This document shows, one piece after another, positions 1 through 11,971 of a stretch of 64,000 nt of DNA (the stretch's first letter is position 1; each line of letters starts with the position of its first letter). Position numbers and translations under genes: made by a program. Source of the DNA: Elymus sibiricus (taxonomy: Eukaryota > Streptophyta > Magnoliopsida > Poales > Poaceae); NCBI GenBank assembly GCA_039707655.1, contig CM077671.1, positions 300,266,509 to 300,330,508 of the forward strand, read 5' to 3'. The notes beneath the pieces were generated by a model that saw only the letters and a program-made list of their open reading frames with translations, was not told where the DNA came from and did no database searches.

Positions 1-172
1 TATGATGAAGGTGTGTCTGTCTCAAATAGGTGTGCCCAGAAAATGATGATTGTGGCAAACTGAAAGTAAAATCAAACAAAAACAAACGACGCTCCAAGCA
101 AAACGCATATCATGTGATGAATAAAAATATAGCTTCAAGTGACATACCGATGGATTGAGACGAAAGAGGGGA

Positions 173-316
173 TGCCTTCCGGGGCATCCCCAAGCTTAGA
201 CGCTTGAGTCTTCCTTAGAATATTACCTTGGGGTGCCTTGGGCATCCCCAAGCTTAGACGCTTGAGTCTTCTTAGAATATTACCTTGGGGTGCCTTGGGC
301 ATCCCCAAGCTTAGGC
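173..316. repeat. Three tandem ~58-bp hairpin-forming repeats
   Basis: Units start near 173, 234 and 291. Each has a TGCCTTGGGCATCCCCAAG core followed by CTTAGACGCTTGAGTCTT. The core is self-complementary (CTTGGGG...CCCCAAG), so each unit can fold. They lie in the internal region of the Sabrina/WHAM-like element, on its 3' side. Confidence 0.75.
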
Positions 317-952
317 TCTTGCCGCTCCTTATTCCTTTGTCCATCGTGATAACACCCAAAACTTGAAAACTTCAATCACACAAAACTCAACAAAACTTCG
401 TGAGATCCGTTAGTATAAGAAACATATTGAATACTTCAGGTATTGTAATAAATTGATCCTTATTTCATAATTGCATAATAGGTACTGTATTCTAACTTCT
501 CCATGGCTTATACCCCCTGATACAATCCATAGCATAATAAAAACAAGCAAACTATGCAAGCAAAAATAGAATCTTTCTAAAATAGAACAGTCTGTAGCAT
601 TGTGTAGGGAACCTATACTTGTGTAACTCTAAAAATTCTGAAAAATTAGGCAAACCTCTAAATTTTGTATATAAATACTCTGTAATTTTTTTAGATCATT
701 ATCATGCTCCAGTAAAAAACGAAAATTCATGTACTAGAGTTAAAAGTTTCTGTTTTGTTTCAGCATCGATTCTACTCATCTTGTGAGTCATCCCAAAGGT
801 TTTACTTGGTACACACACTAATTAAAACATAAAAACAGAATCATTACAGAGGCAATAATCATATTATCAAAAACAAACATAAAGTATTTGGTTGTCTCCC
901 AACAAGCTCTTTCTTTATAGCCATTAAGATAGGCTTGAAATTTCAATGATGC

Positions 953-1570
953 TCACATAATAAACAAGAATTGAAGCACAAATAGAGCATCATAAGGCAC
1001 GTTAAAAACACATATAAGTCTAACATACTTCCTATGCATAGGTATTTTATAGGAAAACAAATTATCAACGCAAGAAATATCTAGCACATGCAAATTGGAA
1101 GAAGAAAGCATTGATAATTTTAACATAAAGAGAGATAAGTGAGTAACATGCAACTTCCTATAACCATATTTCCCTCTCTCAAAATAATTACATGTAGGAT
1201 CATAATCAAATTTAACAATATAGCTATCATATAAAATACTATCTTCATGATCCACATGCATAAAAGTTTTATAATCTTCCATGATAGTGGGATTAACATC
1301 AACTAAAGTCATGACCTCTCCAAACTCACTTTTAGAAGCATTGCAAATATCATCATCAATAATAGATTCATCATGAAGCTCAGAATTATCGAGATCATAA
1401 GAAATATCATGATTATCACCCCAATCATGATCATTAGCACAATTGACATTCATAGAGTTTATACTAACAAAATTGCAATCATGCTTTTCATTAAAAGAAC
1501 TATCATGAATCACTTTATAAGTTTCTTTTAACACTTCATCACAATTTTTGGATTCATGATTTTCAAGCAA
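953..1570 (-). CDS. Family-specific ORF of unknown function in the Sabrina/WHAM-like element
   Basis: An open frame of 205 codons on the minus strand lies between the PBS and the left edge. The N-terminal half is acidic (runs of D and E, with repeated HD and ND), and the C-terminal part is hydrophobic. I recognise no catalytic motif, zinc knuckle or reverse transcriptase motif. Similar acidic ORFs occur inside Triticeae Sabrina/WHAM-type elements, so I read it as an element-encoded protein, possibly a degenerate gag-like product. There is no evidence that it is a host gene. Confidence 0.45.
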   Translation of the reverse strand: MLENHESKNCDEVLKETYKVIHDSSFNEKHDCNFVSINSMNVNCANDHDWGDNHDISYDLDNSELHDESIIDDDICNASKSEFGEVMTLVDVNPTIMEDYKTFMHVDHEDSILYDSYIVKFDYDPTCNYFERGKYGYRKLHVTHLSLFMLKLSMLSSSNLHVLDISCVDNLFSYKIPMHRKYVRLICVFNVPYDALFVLQFLFIM

Positions 1571-1840
1571 GACCTCATAAAGATAATGTAGTGAACTCTC
1601 GCTGGCAATTTTTTCAACATAATCAGGTCTTTTGAAAAGATTAGCCAGTGGATGAGGATCTATTTATCTTATTTTTCTTGCCTTTTACTTTCTACTTGTG
1701 TGGGACAAAAATAAAGATAACATAACTAGGCAAACAAGCAAATAGATTTTTTTTGAAACAAGCAGAATATAACAGCAAATAAAAAGTAGAACAAGTGAAT
1801 GATAATTTATGCGAAGTTACTTGATAGTTGATGATGATAT

Positions 1841-1858
1841 TCCCCGGCAACGGCGCCA
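1841..1858 (-). other. Primer-binding site complementary to tRNA-Asp
   Basis: The plus strand reads TCCCCGGCAACGGCGCCA, identical to the 3' end of plant tRNA-Asp including CCA. The minus strand is therefore the complementary PBS. It sits 11 bases inside the LTR end and fixes the element orientation. Confidence 0.85.
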
Positions 1859-1869
1859 AAAATCCTTCC

Positions 1870-3432
1870 TGATACTTGTGATCTGCGTTGGGTTTTCCGT
1901 GAAGAGGAACGGGTAATTACAGCACACAGTGGGTAAGTATTTCCCTCAGTTATGAAACCAAGGTTTATCGAACCAATAGGAATATCAATCCTCAACCGTC
2001 TTCAGCGGCTGCACACAAAAGAGCAAACAACTTGCACCCAACGCGGGCAAGAGGGTTGTCAATCCCCTTGATCTCGTTATTTGCAAGCAAATGAGTTGTG
2101 CAGATAATTGTAAATTACAAAACAAAATAAAAGACAAATAAAGGCAGCAAGGTAATAGTAGCGTTTATGAATTTATAAGTGAATAGACTCAGGGGCCAGA
2201 GTTTTCCCTAGCGGCATCTCTCATGTAGGCAACATACGGTGGGTAACAAATTATTGTTGGGCAATTGATAGAAAAGCGGATAGTTATGCGATTTTCACGG
2301 CAATGATCATGTGTATATAGGAATCACTATCATAAACAAATAGGCCGACTCCTTCCTGCACCTATTACTATTACTCCACTTCAAGATCGCTTCTATGCTT
2401 GCCTCTCTACGTATTAAGTTCATGACAAACAGAGTGATGCATGGAGAACGATGACATGATGTAGACAAAGTAAACTCAAACAATATGAATAAACCCCATC
2501 GTGTTATCCTTAGTAGCAACAACACAAAGACGCAACTTGTCCCCTTCTGTCACTGGGATATAGAAACTCGTCAGGTTGAACCTACTGGAACACACCTCTC
2601 TCACTGAAGAAAGATCAATCTACTTGGCCAAAGCAAATAAATAGATCCGAGAGAATTACAAAGCTACAATGATCGTGCAAATAAGAATCATAATATATAT
2701 TAGAGGTGACTCAAATACTTTTCATGAATAATCTGAACATAAACCCACAATTCATCAGATCCCAACAAACGCACCGCACAAAAGGGTTACATCGGATAGA
2801 TCAAAGCGAAGATGCGATGATCATTGTATTGAAGATCAAGAGATAGATATATTGCCATCAAGGTACTAGCTATGGACCCGTAGGTCTATGGTGAGCGACT
2901 CACACATCGTCATGAGGGCAGCAAGGTTGATGAAGAGGCCCTCCGTGATCGATCCCCCTTTCGGCAGGGTGCCGGAACGGAGCTACAGATGGCCTCACGA
3001 CGCAAAATAGACTTGCGGCGGCGTAAAAAGGGTTTCAGGACTGCCTCCAGGGTTTTCACGATATATGAGAATTTATAGGCCAGAGAACGAGGTCGGGGGA
3101 GCCGCCAGGGGACCACAAGCCATCAGGGCGGGGGCACCCTGTTGGCTTGTGGGGCCCTGGTGTGGCTCCCGGCTTCCTTCCGAATCTCCCAGGTCTTCTT
3201 TTGGTCTATAAAAAGTCATCAAAAAGTTTCATGGCAATTGGACTTCGTTTGGTACTGTAAACCTGAGAAGTGAAAAACATGCAGAAAACAACAACAGGTT
3301 CTGGGCACTGGCTCAATAGGTTAGTGCTCAAAAATATTATAAATTGGTAAATAAAGACCCAAAAAGTATCCTAGAATGATAATATATCAGCATGGAACAA
3401 TAAAAAATTATAGATACGTTGGAGACGTATCA
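1870..3432 (-). repeat. 5' LTR of the Sabrina/WHAM-like element
   Basis: On the minus strand the LTR starts TGATACGTCTCC at 3432 and ends with TATCA at 1870, about 1,563 bp. Start and end fit the TG...CA rule. The LTR is AT-rich at its 5' end and contains no coding potential. It shares its first 20 bases with the two solo LTRs at 6528 and 10280, although the rest differs, so these are related but distinct families. Confidence 0.8.
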
Positions 3433-4010
3433 CCATGGTGTTGTCGTACGCCGCCGTTTGCCTTAACCTCCACCCCTTCCCCCACGAGACCACCTAGAAC
3501 CTAGCCCCCGTGGCCCTCACACGAAGGCGTGCCCGCCCCTCGCCGGCGACGGCCACCGGAGCCGACAAGCCTTGCCATGACCATGCAAGGGGCGGTGTTG
3601 ACCCTAACAGCGGGGCCCATGGCCCCACATGTCAGGGAGAGAGAGGGGGTTGTATGAGAGAGAGTGTGTCTTTTTTATTTTTTTAGTTCGGCCCCACATG
3701 TGAGTGTGTGTGCGAGAGAGGGTGAGAGAAAGAGTTTTTCCTACTTATTTTTTTATAGTGGGTCCCACCTGTAAGTGACACATGGCGTAAGGGGAAAAAT
3801 GTCCAACAAACGTTCATATAGCGGTCAATTCCCTTTGACCGAACGGTAACGACATTGAAGGGCATTTATATAAGTGCATCCAATGGTGGAGGGGTAAATT
3901 TGAGCATGCTTCCAAATTATGGGCAAATACGAGTAGTGGGTTCTAGTTAGGGACACAAATGTAAAAGACCCTAATATCAAAGGTTAACTCTTTGCTCTGA
4001 AAATTCTCGG
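3433..4010. other. Unassigned sequence between two Gypsy elements
   Basis: The first 200 bases are GC-rich. The rest holds GA-rich tracts (GAGAGAG near 3640-3730) and two copies of a cassette resembling GGCCCCACATGT / GGTCCCACCTGT. No open frame, terminal inverted repeat or LTR end was recognised. It could be an old DNA-transposon fragment or single-copy DNA. Confidence 0.4.
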
Positions 4011-4033
4011 TGTGCCGAAAACTACGTCCAAGC

Positions 4034-6220
4034 TCACACGTCTTGAGCACTGTGCTCCGGTTCCCGGTATGATACCCTTGAAGGTGGTATTAGTGGCTTG
4101 ATCCTTGCTGGGTCCATATGCATCTTCTTGACGGTATCTGCATATATCAAGTTGAGACTGTTGTATCCGTCCATGAGGACTCGGGTTAGATGAAAGCCAT
4201 TAACTATGGGATTGACTACCAATTATGTTGTGCCTCCATGATGGATGTTGGTTGGGTGGTTTCATCGGTCAAAGATGACCTGGATTTCCGACCATGAATT
4301 ATACTTGGGCGCGACAGACTCTACATCATGGAGCGGGCGCTGCCTCTCCATTCTAGTGATGTGTGTCACATATACCATATTCACGTCCTTGACCTTGGGA
4401 GGGGACTGCTTTTGGCCGGTGTTTCTTGTCCCTGCCTGGTGTCTATCCTAATTATGAGGTTGGCTTTTCCCCTGGTTGTCAGACACAATCTTTCCGACCT
4501 GCTTGATGACCCAACAAATCCGGTTGGTATGTGTGGCTGGCTTGTCGGGACTGTCGTGGATGGCACATGGTTTATCCAAGATCTTGTCCAATTGAGTTGG
4601 AAGGTCCATGCTTCCCTGAAAAGGCTTCCTTTTGTTGCCGCCAAGCTGATTACTAATACCAGCATTAACCACGATCTCCTCGACGTTACTATTTCTTCCT
4701 CTATTGTGGCGCCTGTTATTCCTATTACGTCGAGCCAACCAGTTGTCCTCACCAAAACAAAGTCGAGTCATGAGCTATACGAGGGCTGCCATTGTCCGCG
4801 GCTTCTCTTGTCCGACCTCTCTAGCCAGCCATTCACCATGATTGTTGTTTTTAATGCGGCTATTATCTCAGTGTCCCGACAGTCCACTTTCTGGTTCTTC
4901 TTGGTCAAAAACTGATTCCAGAATTTTTGGGCCGACTCCAGAAAATTTTGTACGACATGACCAAGGTTGTCGGCGTTCGGGGGTCAGACGTAAGTGCCTT
5001 GGAAATTTTCTCGGAATGCATCCTCGAGATCTTCCCAGACTCTAGTTGAGTCCTCGGGGAGGCTTCTAAACCACTGTCGAGCTAAATCTTTGAGTTTTAA
5101 CAGTAGATATTTGATGGCATGGTGACCATCGCGAGCAGCCATTTGTATGTGCATGAGGAAATCCTCAATCCATATGGCAGGGTCCGTCGTACCGTCGTAT
5201 TGCTTGATAATTATGGGTTTAAACCCCTCTAGAAACTTGTGTAGCATGACCTCGTCCATGAAGCACATGGGGTGGGAAGCTCCTCAGAGGTGGTAGCATG
5301 ACGTACATCATACATGGTTATGTTTCGGTCGCCTGCGTAATCATGCAAATCACCATTCTTGGCTAACCAAGCAAGGTATCCCGCCTGTCCAGTAGGTAGG
5401 TTCTCCCTAGATTTATAGATCGGTCGATGTGGAGCTTCTGTCCTTGGATCGTATTTCTTGTAGGCACGTGGTGGATCTACTCCCCCTCAGCGCCAAGGTG
5501 CTTCAAAAATATTCTTGTTTCCGTTGGCGGGCCTATCTTGGCCCGACGAGGGTGGTAGGGCCTCTCGGCCCATTCTCTCTTAGATAGAACACTGTCCTTG
5601 ACCTCCTCGTCGAGCTCTGGCAGCAGGTTCCTTCAAGGATCAGACCGATTAGCCTCAATTTGCTTAAGCTTGTCCTCAAGTGTCTTCTCAGCCCTGAGGA
5701 GCTTGGCCCTCTATCATTCAGTTCGTCCTATTTGGTTTTAAGCCGCTGGGAATTTTGCTTGATGCTCTTGGACGTGCTATCCAATCAACCGCGGAATGTT
5801 TTGAGCTAAGGTACCTAAAATCCTTGAAAACATCATACTCATCGGGGCCGAGGCATCTATCGACCTCAGGATCATAATTGCCATCATCGGGATTGTCCTT
5901 ATCCCTGCTTATCATATCTTCACCTTTGTTGTTGTTGGCGCCGACATCACAACTGGCGTTGTGGTTATTGTTGCCATCTTGAGCGGCATCACCGTTGGCG
6001 ATACCACAATTTCCGGTGCCGCTATTACTCACGTCACCATTGCCACTGCCTCTAGTACAGTGGCCCTTACGTCGGCGCTTGGGAGAGTTCTGCTTCCTTC
6101 GCAATCCTTGGGAGTGTCAACCATGTATATATCGTAGGTCGGGGTAGCTGCCCACTTGTCAGTATGAGTGGCGTCAGGCGGCGAAGTAGAGTCTGACATC
6201 TCACCGATGTCTTCATCCAT
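4034..6220 (-). pseudogene. Gypsy gag and protease-start pseudogene
   Basis: At 4984-5268 there is a retrotransposon gag domain (the minus-strand product contains FLEGFKP, YDGTTDPAIWIEDF and ARQWFRSLP). An acidic, low-complexity N-terminal gag part follows at 5718-6220. At 4034-4222 a frame with VLMDGYNSLNLIYADT matches the start of the Gypsy aspartic protease, with the usual DGGSS changed to DGYNS, which removes the expected active-site context. The pieces are in different frames with several stops. Plus-strand open frames over the same bases (for example 4328-4915) are antisense shadows. Confidence 0.7.
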
Positions 6221-6527
6221 GTCGATTGCCTGCTTGAAGGCATTTGCTAGAACGTTAGTTAAATCCTCGATGGTAGCGACTAGGTGAGTGGAGGGTTGGT
6301 TGAAAATTCTAGCTTCTCTAGATTTTAGAAGATTTGATCCTGAACCGAGGTCCGCTCGTCTGAGATTGCTCGTCTTTGGATCCGATATAACATCTCGTTC
6401 AGAAGCACATTGTCGGCCTCGCCCATATCCTCACTGAATGTTGGGCTTAGCTGGAGTTTACCCCCATGTCCCATCTGACATGGCCTCGGGAATTTTGCCG
6501 GTCAAACTTGATGTCTCATATGTCGGG

Positions 6528-8205
6528 TGATGTCTACTACACAACTTTATTCTTGTAGACTCTGTTGGGCCTCCAAGCGCAGAATTTGTTGGACAGTAGC
6601 AATTTTACCTCAAGTGGATGAACTAAGGTTTATCAATCCGTGGGAGGTGTAGGATGAAGATGGTCTCTCTCAAACAACCCTGCAATCAAATACAAGAAAT
6701 CTCTTGTGTCCCCAACAGACCCAATACAATGGCAAATTGTATGGGTGCACTAGTTCAATGAAGAGATGGTGATACAAGTGCAATATGGATGGTAGATATA
6801 GGTTTTTATAATCTGAAAATATAAAAATAGCAAGGTAACAAGTGGCAAACAGCGAACAAAATGTTGTATAAATGCTTGGAAATAAGGCCTAGGGTTCATA
6901 CTTTCACTAGTGCAATCTCTCAACAATGCTCATATAACAGAATCATGTGATCATGCCTCAACGTGCAACAAAGAATCACTCCAAAGTTCATATCTAGCGG
7001 AGAACATGAGATGAAATTGTTGTAGGTAGTAGAACCACCTCAAAGTTACCCTTTCCGATCAATCTATTGGGCTATTACTATAGGTGTCACAAACAACCCT
7101 AGAGTTCGTACCAAAATAACACCTATGATACATATCATTCAACCCTAATGTCACCTAGATACTCCAATGTCACCACAAGTATCTGTGGGTTAATTATTCG
7201 ACATGTATCAAACAAATTCAGATTCATCATATTCAATCCAACGCAAAGAACTTCAAAGAGTACCCCAAGATTTCTATCGGAGAAGGTAGGATGAAAACAT
7301 GCAATCAACCCATATGCATAGATCCCCAAGGTCACCGGAATCCGCAAGTTGATGCCATAACATATATCAAGTGAATCAATAGAATACCCCATTGTCACTA
7401 TGCATATCTGCATGCAAGAAATACATCAAGTGTTCTCAAATCCAATATTCAATTCGACATAACAAAATCTCAAAGGAAAAGATTCAATTCATTGCAACAA
7501 GATAGCAAGGGAAGAACACCATATGATCCAACTATATTAACAAAGCCTGTGATACATCAAGATCGTTCCATCTCAAGAACACGAGAGGGAGAGAGAGAGA
7601 GAGATTAAACACATAGCTACTGGTACATACCCTCAGCCCCGAGGGTGAACTACTCCCTCCTCGTCATGGCCTCCACCAGGATGATGAAGATGGCCACCGG
7701 TGATGATTTCCCCTCTCTGGTAGGGTACTGGAAATGCTCCAGATGGATTTTTCTTCGATACAGAGAGTTGCGGCAGCGGAGTGGAAGTTCTAGGTTAATT
7801 TCTGAAGGTTTCTGTATATATAGGATTTTTCAGCGTTGGAATCACGCCAACCGGAGCCACGTGGGTCCCACAAGCCATCAGGGCGCGCCCAGGGTGTGGG
7901 CGCGCCCAGGGTGTGGGCGCGCCCTGTTGGCTTGTGGCCCACAAGTGGCTCCCCGCCGGTGGTTTTTCGCTCCGGTATTTCTTATTTTCTCCAGAAAAAA
8001 TCATAAAAAAGTTTCGGGCGATTCCAAGAACTTTTATTTTCTGCACAAAAAACAACACCACTGTAATTCTGCTAAAAACAACGTCAGTCCGGGTTAGTTC
8101 TAAATAAATAATGTAAAGTGCATCAAAACCATATAAAAGTATTTTAAACATAGGAAAATATGGCATGAATACTTCATAAATTATCGATACGTTGGAGACG
8201 TATCA
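6528..8205 (-). mobile_element. Solo LTR (copy 1), Gypsy type, minus orientation
   Basis: The minus strand begins TGATACGTCTCCAACG at 8205 and ends GTAGTAGACATCA at 6528, 1,678 bp. A perfect 5-bp target-site duplication TCGGG flanks it (6523-6527 and 8206-8210). No PBS, polypurine tract or internal region adjoins either end, so it is a solo LTR made by LTR-LTR recombination. It holds an interrupted GA microsatellite at 7583-7604. The same family recurs inverted at 10280-11971. Confidence 0.9.
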
Positions 8206-8210
8206 TCGGG

Positions 8211-8573
8211 GTAATGTTCAGCTCTAGGGTCGAAGCTAGATCCGAGGTGTGATCTGTGCCATGGTCCTAATCTGAGATTGAACCTGAGATCGGCATGATG
8301 GTGTCAGTGGGGGTCTTCGGGCTGATCAGACACCTAGCCTGAGAACGCAACTTTGCCACGGGCATCCGCAACATACTCCAGATTTTCAAACCTGATGGCT
8401 TGTCCTGGTGTGAAGTTTTCGATCTGGCCGAGTTGGCCAGATGAATTAGCATAGAGAGTGACGCTCTCGAAGACAAAGAGTTGCCCGGGGAGGAAAGTCT
8501 CCCCACAACCAATGTCGTCGTCGATCCAAAGATGAGCAATCAAGCCGTTTCGACCACACAGCGGGACCTGCAT
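8211..8573 (-). pseudogene. N-terminal gag / leader fragment of the degenerate Gypsy
   Basis: This is the continuation of the gag region on the far side of the solo LTR. The minus-strand frame 8334-8573 carries an acidic leader-type peptide (IDDDIGCGETFLPGQLFVFE) of the kind seen at the start of some Triticeae Gypsy gag proteins. It joins the 4034-6220 part when the solo LTR and one TCGGG copy are removed. Confidence 0.5.
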
Positions 8574-8589
8574 GGGCCACCATTATCAG

Positions 8590-9037
8590 AGTTGAATCCG
8601 GCGGATCTCGGGGTAGGGGTTCCTGAGTTGGTGATCTTAAGATGGTAACATCACAAAGAGGGGCATGATGTTTTACCCAAGTTTGGGCCCTCTCAAAGAG
8701 GTAAAACCCTATGTATAGCTTCTGTTGTATTGATTGTGGATGGGATACAAAGTACATGATGATCTACCTCGAGATCATACGTGAATGAATCTAACCCTAT
8801 GGATTAAACCCCTCGGCTTATATAAGGGGGGTACCTAGGGTTCCATGTAGGTCGGTTACACCAAGGGATAAACATGCCAATTATTCAAATATGTTTTGAA
8901 GTATGTGCCAAGTCTTTGGAGGATTCCATCTTGAGTACGACGTGGGCTAGGGGAAACATGGCCCACTTGTTAGTTCATTAGGGTTCTCGACCCAGCCCAT
9001 GATTGGAGGGGGCGACACGATTAGCACGCTCATGACA
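8590..9037 (-). repeat. 5' LTR of the degenerate Gypsy remnant (approximate)
   Basis: On the minus strand it starts TGTCATGAGCG at 9037. It contains a stretch resembling a TATA region and transcription start (plus-strand CTCGGCTTATATAAGG near 8812-8827) and a CCCAAGTTTGGGCC motif often seen in Triticeae Gypsy LTRs. The inner end is uncertain because no clear CA end or PBS could be assigned. Confidence 0.55.
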
Positions 9038-10279
9038 CCATCAGTGGCGTCACACATTTACAATATGCGGATGATACCATGATTATGGTGGAGAGTTAGG
9101 ATCTTGATATTATCAATCTAAAGTCCCTCCTTCTATGCTTCAAGTCCATGTTTGGTCTTAAGATCAATTTTGACAAGAGCGAAGCTATTGTTTTCGGGTA
9201 CTGTAGTTTCAGACAACCTGAACTACATACAATCTAAACTGCAGCTTTAGGTACTGTAGTTTCGGGCAACCTGAATTGCGACATCTTGGTAATATGCGGA
9301 TAACCTGAATTGCGACATCTTGGTAATTGCGACATCAATCTCAAGTTCCTCCTTCTTTCCAATATGCGGATAACCTGAACTACAGTTTGTCCTCCTTTCC
9401 CATTGCATACTTAGGGATTCCACTGTCGGATTCACAGATACCGTTGAGTGAGTTCAACCCGCTTATGGGTCGAGTTGGGTCTAGTTCAAAGCCTTGGTGC
9501 ACGTGTCTTACGTCCATGGGAGTAAGACCGTGCTTATTGACTCCTCCCTTTCCAGTCTCACCATGTATATGATGTGGTTGTATATTCGGCCGAAGGGGGT
9601 GCATAGCTCCTTTGATAAAGACCTCTCCCGCTTCTTCTAGCAAGCGACTGATAGCTGGCAGAAATACCAGACGGTGAAGCGGCTTGATATCTGCTTACCT
9701 AAGAACCTGGGAGGGATTGGCAACCGTGGATCTCATCAGATGAATTTCGACCTCATGCTTAGGCGGATCTAGTGGATCCTTCAAGGGAAAGGAGGGTTTT
9801 GGCTACAACTTATTCAAGCTAAGTACCAACAGGGTCGCTCCCTCCTTGCGTGCGAACATCGGGAGGGCTCTTAGTTCTGGTGATCCGGGGATCAAGCGTG
9901 AGATATGGCATGGACTTCCCTATTCCATTGGAGATGGAGAAGGGGCCCTCTTCTGGCTACCCGTGAGCGGGAGGGTCTCTGTTGTGTATGTAATTAGCAA
10001 AGGTGTTTGCTATTTGCTCGAATCCGTTGACTTTGGTTTCCCAACAACCCAAGATGGCCACTGGAACATCTCGTTTCAAAGGACATCCGGGTCTGTGGAG
10101 ACGGAGGAGTGGGCCAACTTGTTGGCTACCCTACCTCCGGTTCTTAGGGATCATCCGGACACCGTGTTATGGTGAATGACCCCCTTGGGGATAATCTCGG
10201 TTGGCTCCACCTACCATGCCTTATGGCGCAGGTAGAACCTGCCTTTGATCCTTCCGCTATGGAAGGCTTCGTTGCCTCT

Positions 10280-10859
10280 TGATACGTCTCCAACGTATCG
10301 ATAATTTATGAAGTATTCATGCCATGATTGCCTATATTTACAATACTTTTATATGGTTTTGATGCACTTTATATGATTTATTTAGAACTAACCCGGACCG
10401 ATGTTGTTTTCAGCAGAATTACCGTGGTGTTGTTTTTGTGCAGAAAATGAAAGTTCTTAGAATCGCCCGAAACTTTTTGGTGATTTTTTCTGGAGGAAAT
10501 AAGCCATAGTGGAGCGAAGAACCACCGGAGGGGAGCCACACGTGGGGCACAAGCCATTAGGGCGCGAGCCCCCCTTGGTCGCGCCCTGATATGTGGTTGG
10601 CCCCACGTGGCCCCGTTGCGCGTGATTCCAACGCTAAAAAATCCTATAAATCCCAGGAACCCTAGAAATAAAGAGAGACTCTCCGTTCCACCGCCGCAAC
10701 TCTCTGTATCAACGAAAAACCAATCTGGAGACGTTCCAGTACCCTGCCGGAGAGGGCAAACCATCACCTGTGGCCATCTTCATCATCCCGGCAGAGACCA
10801 TGACGAGGAGGTAGTAGTTCACCCTCAGGGCTGAGGGTATGTACCAATAGCTATGTGTT

Positions 10860-10917
<58 letters not shown>

Positions 10918-11971
10918 TTCTTGAGATGTCACGATCTTGATGTATCAGGGGCTTTCTTAATATAGTCGGATCATATGATGTTATTCCCTTGCTACCTTGT
11001 TGTGATAAATTGAATCTTTACCTATGAGATCTCGTTATGTTGGATTGAATATTTTGGTTTGAGAACACTTGATGTACGTCTTGCGTGGGATACCCGTAGT
11101 GACATTGGGGTATTCTATTGATTCACTTGATATATGTTGAGGCATCAGCTTGCGGCTTCCGGTGACCTTGGGGATCTATGCATAGGGGTTGATTGCACGT
11201 TTTCATACCACGTTCTCCGATAGAAATCTTGGGGTGCTCCTTGAAGTTCTTTGTGTTGGATTGAATATGATAGATCTAAAATTGTTTGATGCATGTCGCA
11301 TAATTTACCCACGGATACTTGAGGTGACATTGGAGTATCTAGATGACATTAGGGTTTATTGATATGTATCATTGGTGTTATTTCAGTATGAACTCTAGGG
11401 CTGTTTGTGACACTTATAGGAATGGCTCAAAAGATTGATCGGAAAGAATAAATTTGAGGTGGTTCTACTACCTATACCAATTTCATCTTATTGTTCTCCG
11501 CTAGATAGGAACTTTGGAGTGATTCTGTGTTGCACGTTGAGGGATGATCATATGATTCAACTATGTTAGCATTTTTGGGAGATTGCACTAGTGAAAGTAT
11601 GAACCCTAGGCCTTATTTTCAAGCATTTATATACCGTTTTGCTCGCTGTTTACCACTTGTTACCTTGCTCTTTTTATATTTTCAGATTACAAAAACCTAT
11701 ATCTACCATCCATATTGCACTTGTATCACCATCTCTTCGCCGAACTAGTGCACCTATACGATTTGCCATTGTATTGGGTGTGTTGGGGACAAAAAAGATT
11801 TCTTGTATTTGATTGCAGGGTTGTTTGAGATAAACCATCTTCATCCTTCACCTCTCATGGATTGATAAACCTTAGGTCATCCACTTGAGGGAAAATTGCT
11901 ACTGTCCTAGAAAACTCTGCGCTTGGAGGCCCAACAAAGTCTACAAGAATAAAGTTGCGTAGTAGACATCA
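10280..11971 (+). mobile_element. Solo LTR (copy 2), same family as 6528-8205, plus orientation
   Basis: It starts TGATACGTCTCCAACG at 10280 and ends GTAGTAGACATCA at 11971, 1,692 bp. A perfect duplication CCTCT flanks it (10275-10279 and 11972-11976). It aligns over its whole length with the reverse complement of copy 1. It was inserted into the LINE between the thumb and zf-RVT regions. Confidence 0.9.
10863..10914. repeat. (TC)26 microsatellite
   Basis: Fifty-two uninterrupted bases of TC inside solo LTR copy 2. The corresponding site in copy 1 (7583-7604) is only about 22 bases and interrupted, so the tract expanded after the copies diverged. Confidence 0.95.

Larger units (their letters stand above)
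1..3432 (-). mobile_element. 5' half of a Sabrina/WHAM-like Gypsy LTR retrotransposon
   Basis: The element lies on the minus strand. Its 5' LTR is at 1870-3432, followed by a primer-binding site matching the 3' end of plant tRNA-Asp, then an internal region that runs off the left edge. The LTR begins TGATACGTCTCCAACG (minus strand), typical of the Sabrina/WHAM/Jeli group of Triticeae Gypsy elements. No gag-pol domain is seen in the internal part present, which instead holds one family-specific ORF and short repeats, as in the non-autonomous members of this group. The five bases outside the LTR are CCATG (3433-3437); the matching copy would lie beyond the window. The exact family name is inferred. 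Confidence 0.8.
4011..9037 (-). mobile_element. Degenerate Gypsy retrotransposon remnant, split by a solo LTR
   Basis: On the minus strand, from 9037 leftward, there is an LTR (about 8590-9037), a leader and gag start (8211-8573), the rest of gag (4984-6500), and the beginning of an aspartic protease at 4034-4222. The solo LTR at 6528-8205 interrupts gag with a TCGGG duplication. Everything downstream of the protease (RT, RNase H, integrase, 3' LTR) is missing, so the element was cut by a deletion near 4010. The coding frame is broken in many places. Confidence 0.75.

Noticed and set aside
1841..1858. tRNA-Asp gene fragment
   Set aside because: Only the last 18 bases match and they sit next to an LTR end; it is a primer-binding site.
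4328..4915. A 195-codon plus-strand frame
   Set aside because: Antisense to the Gypsy gag region, with no recognisable domain of its own.
10378..10767. A 129-codon frame in solo LTR copy 2, with a similar one at 7795-8166
   Set aside because: Both lie wholly within solo LTRs and arise from shared LTR sequence without domains.
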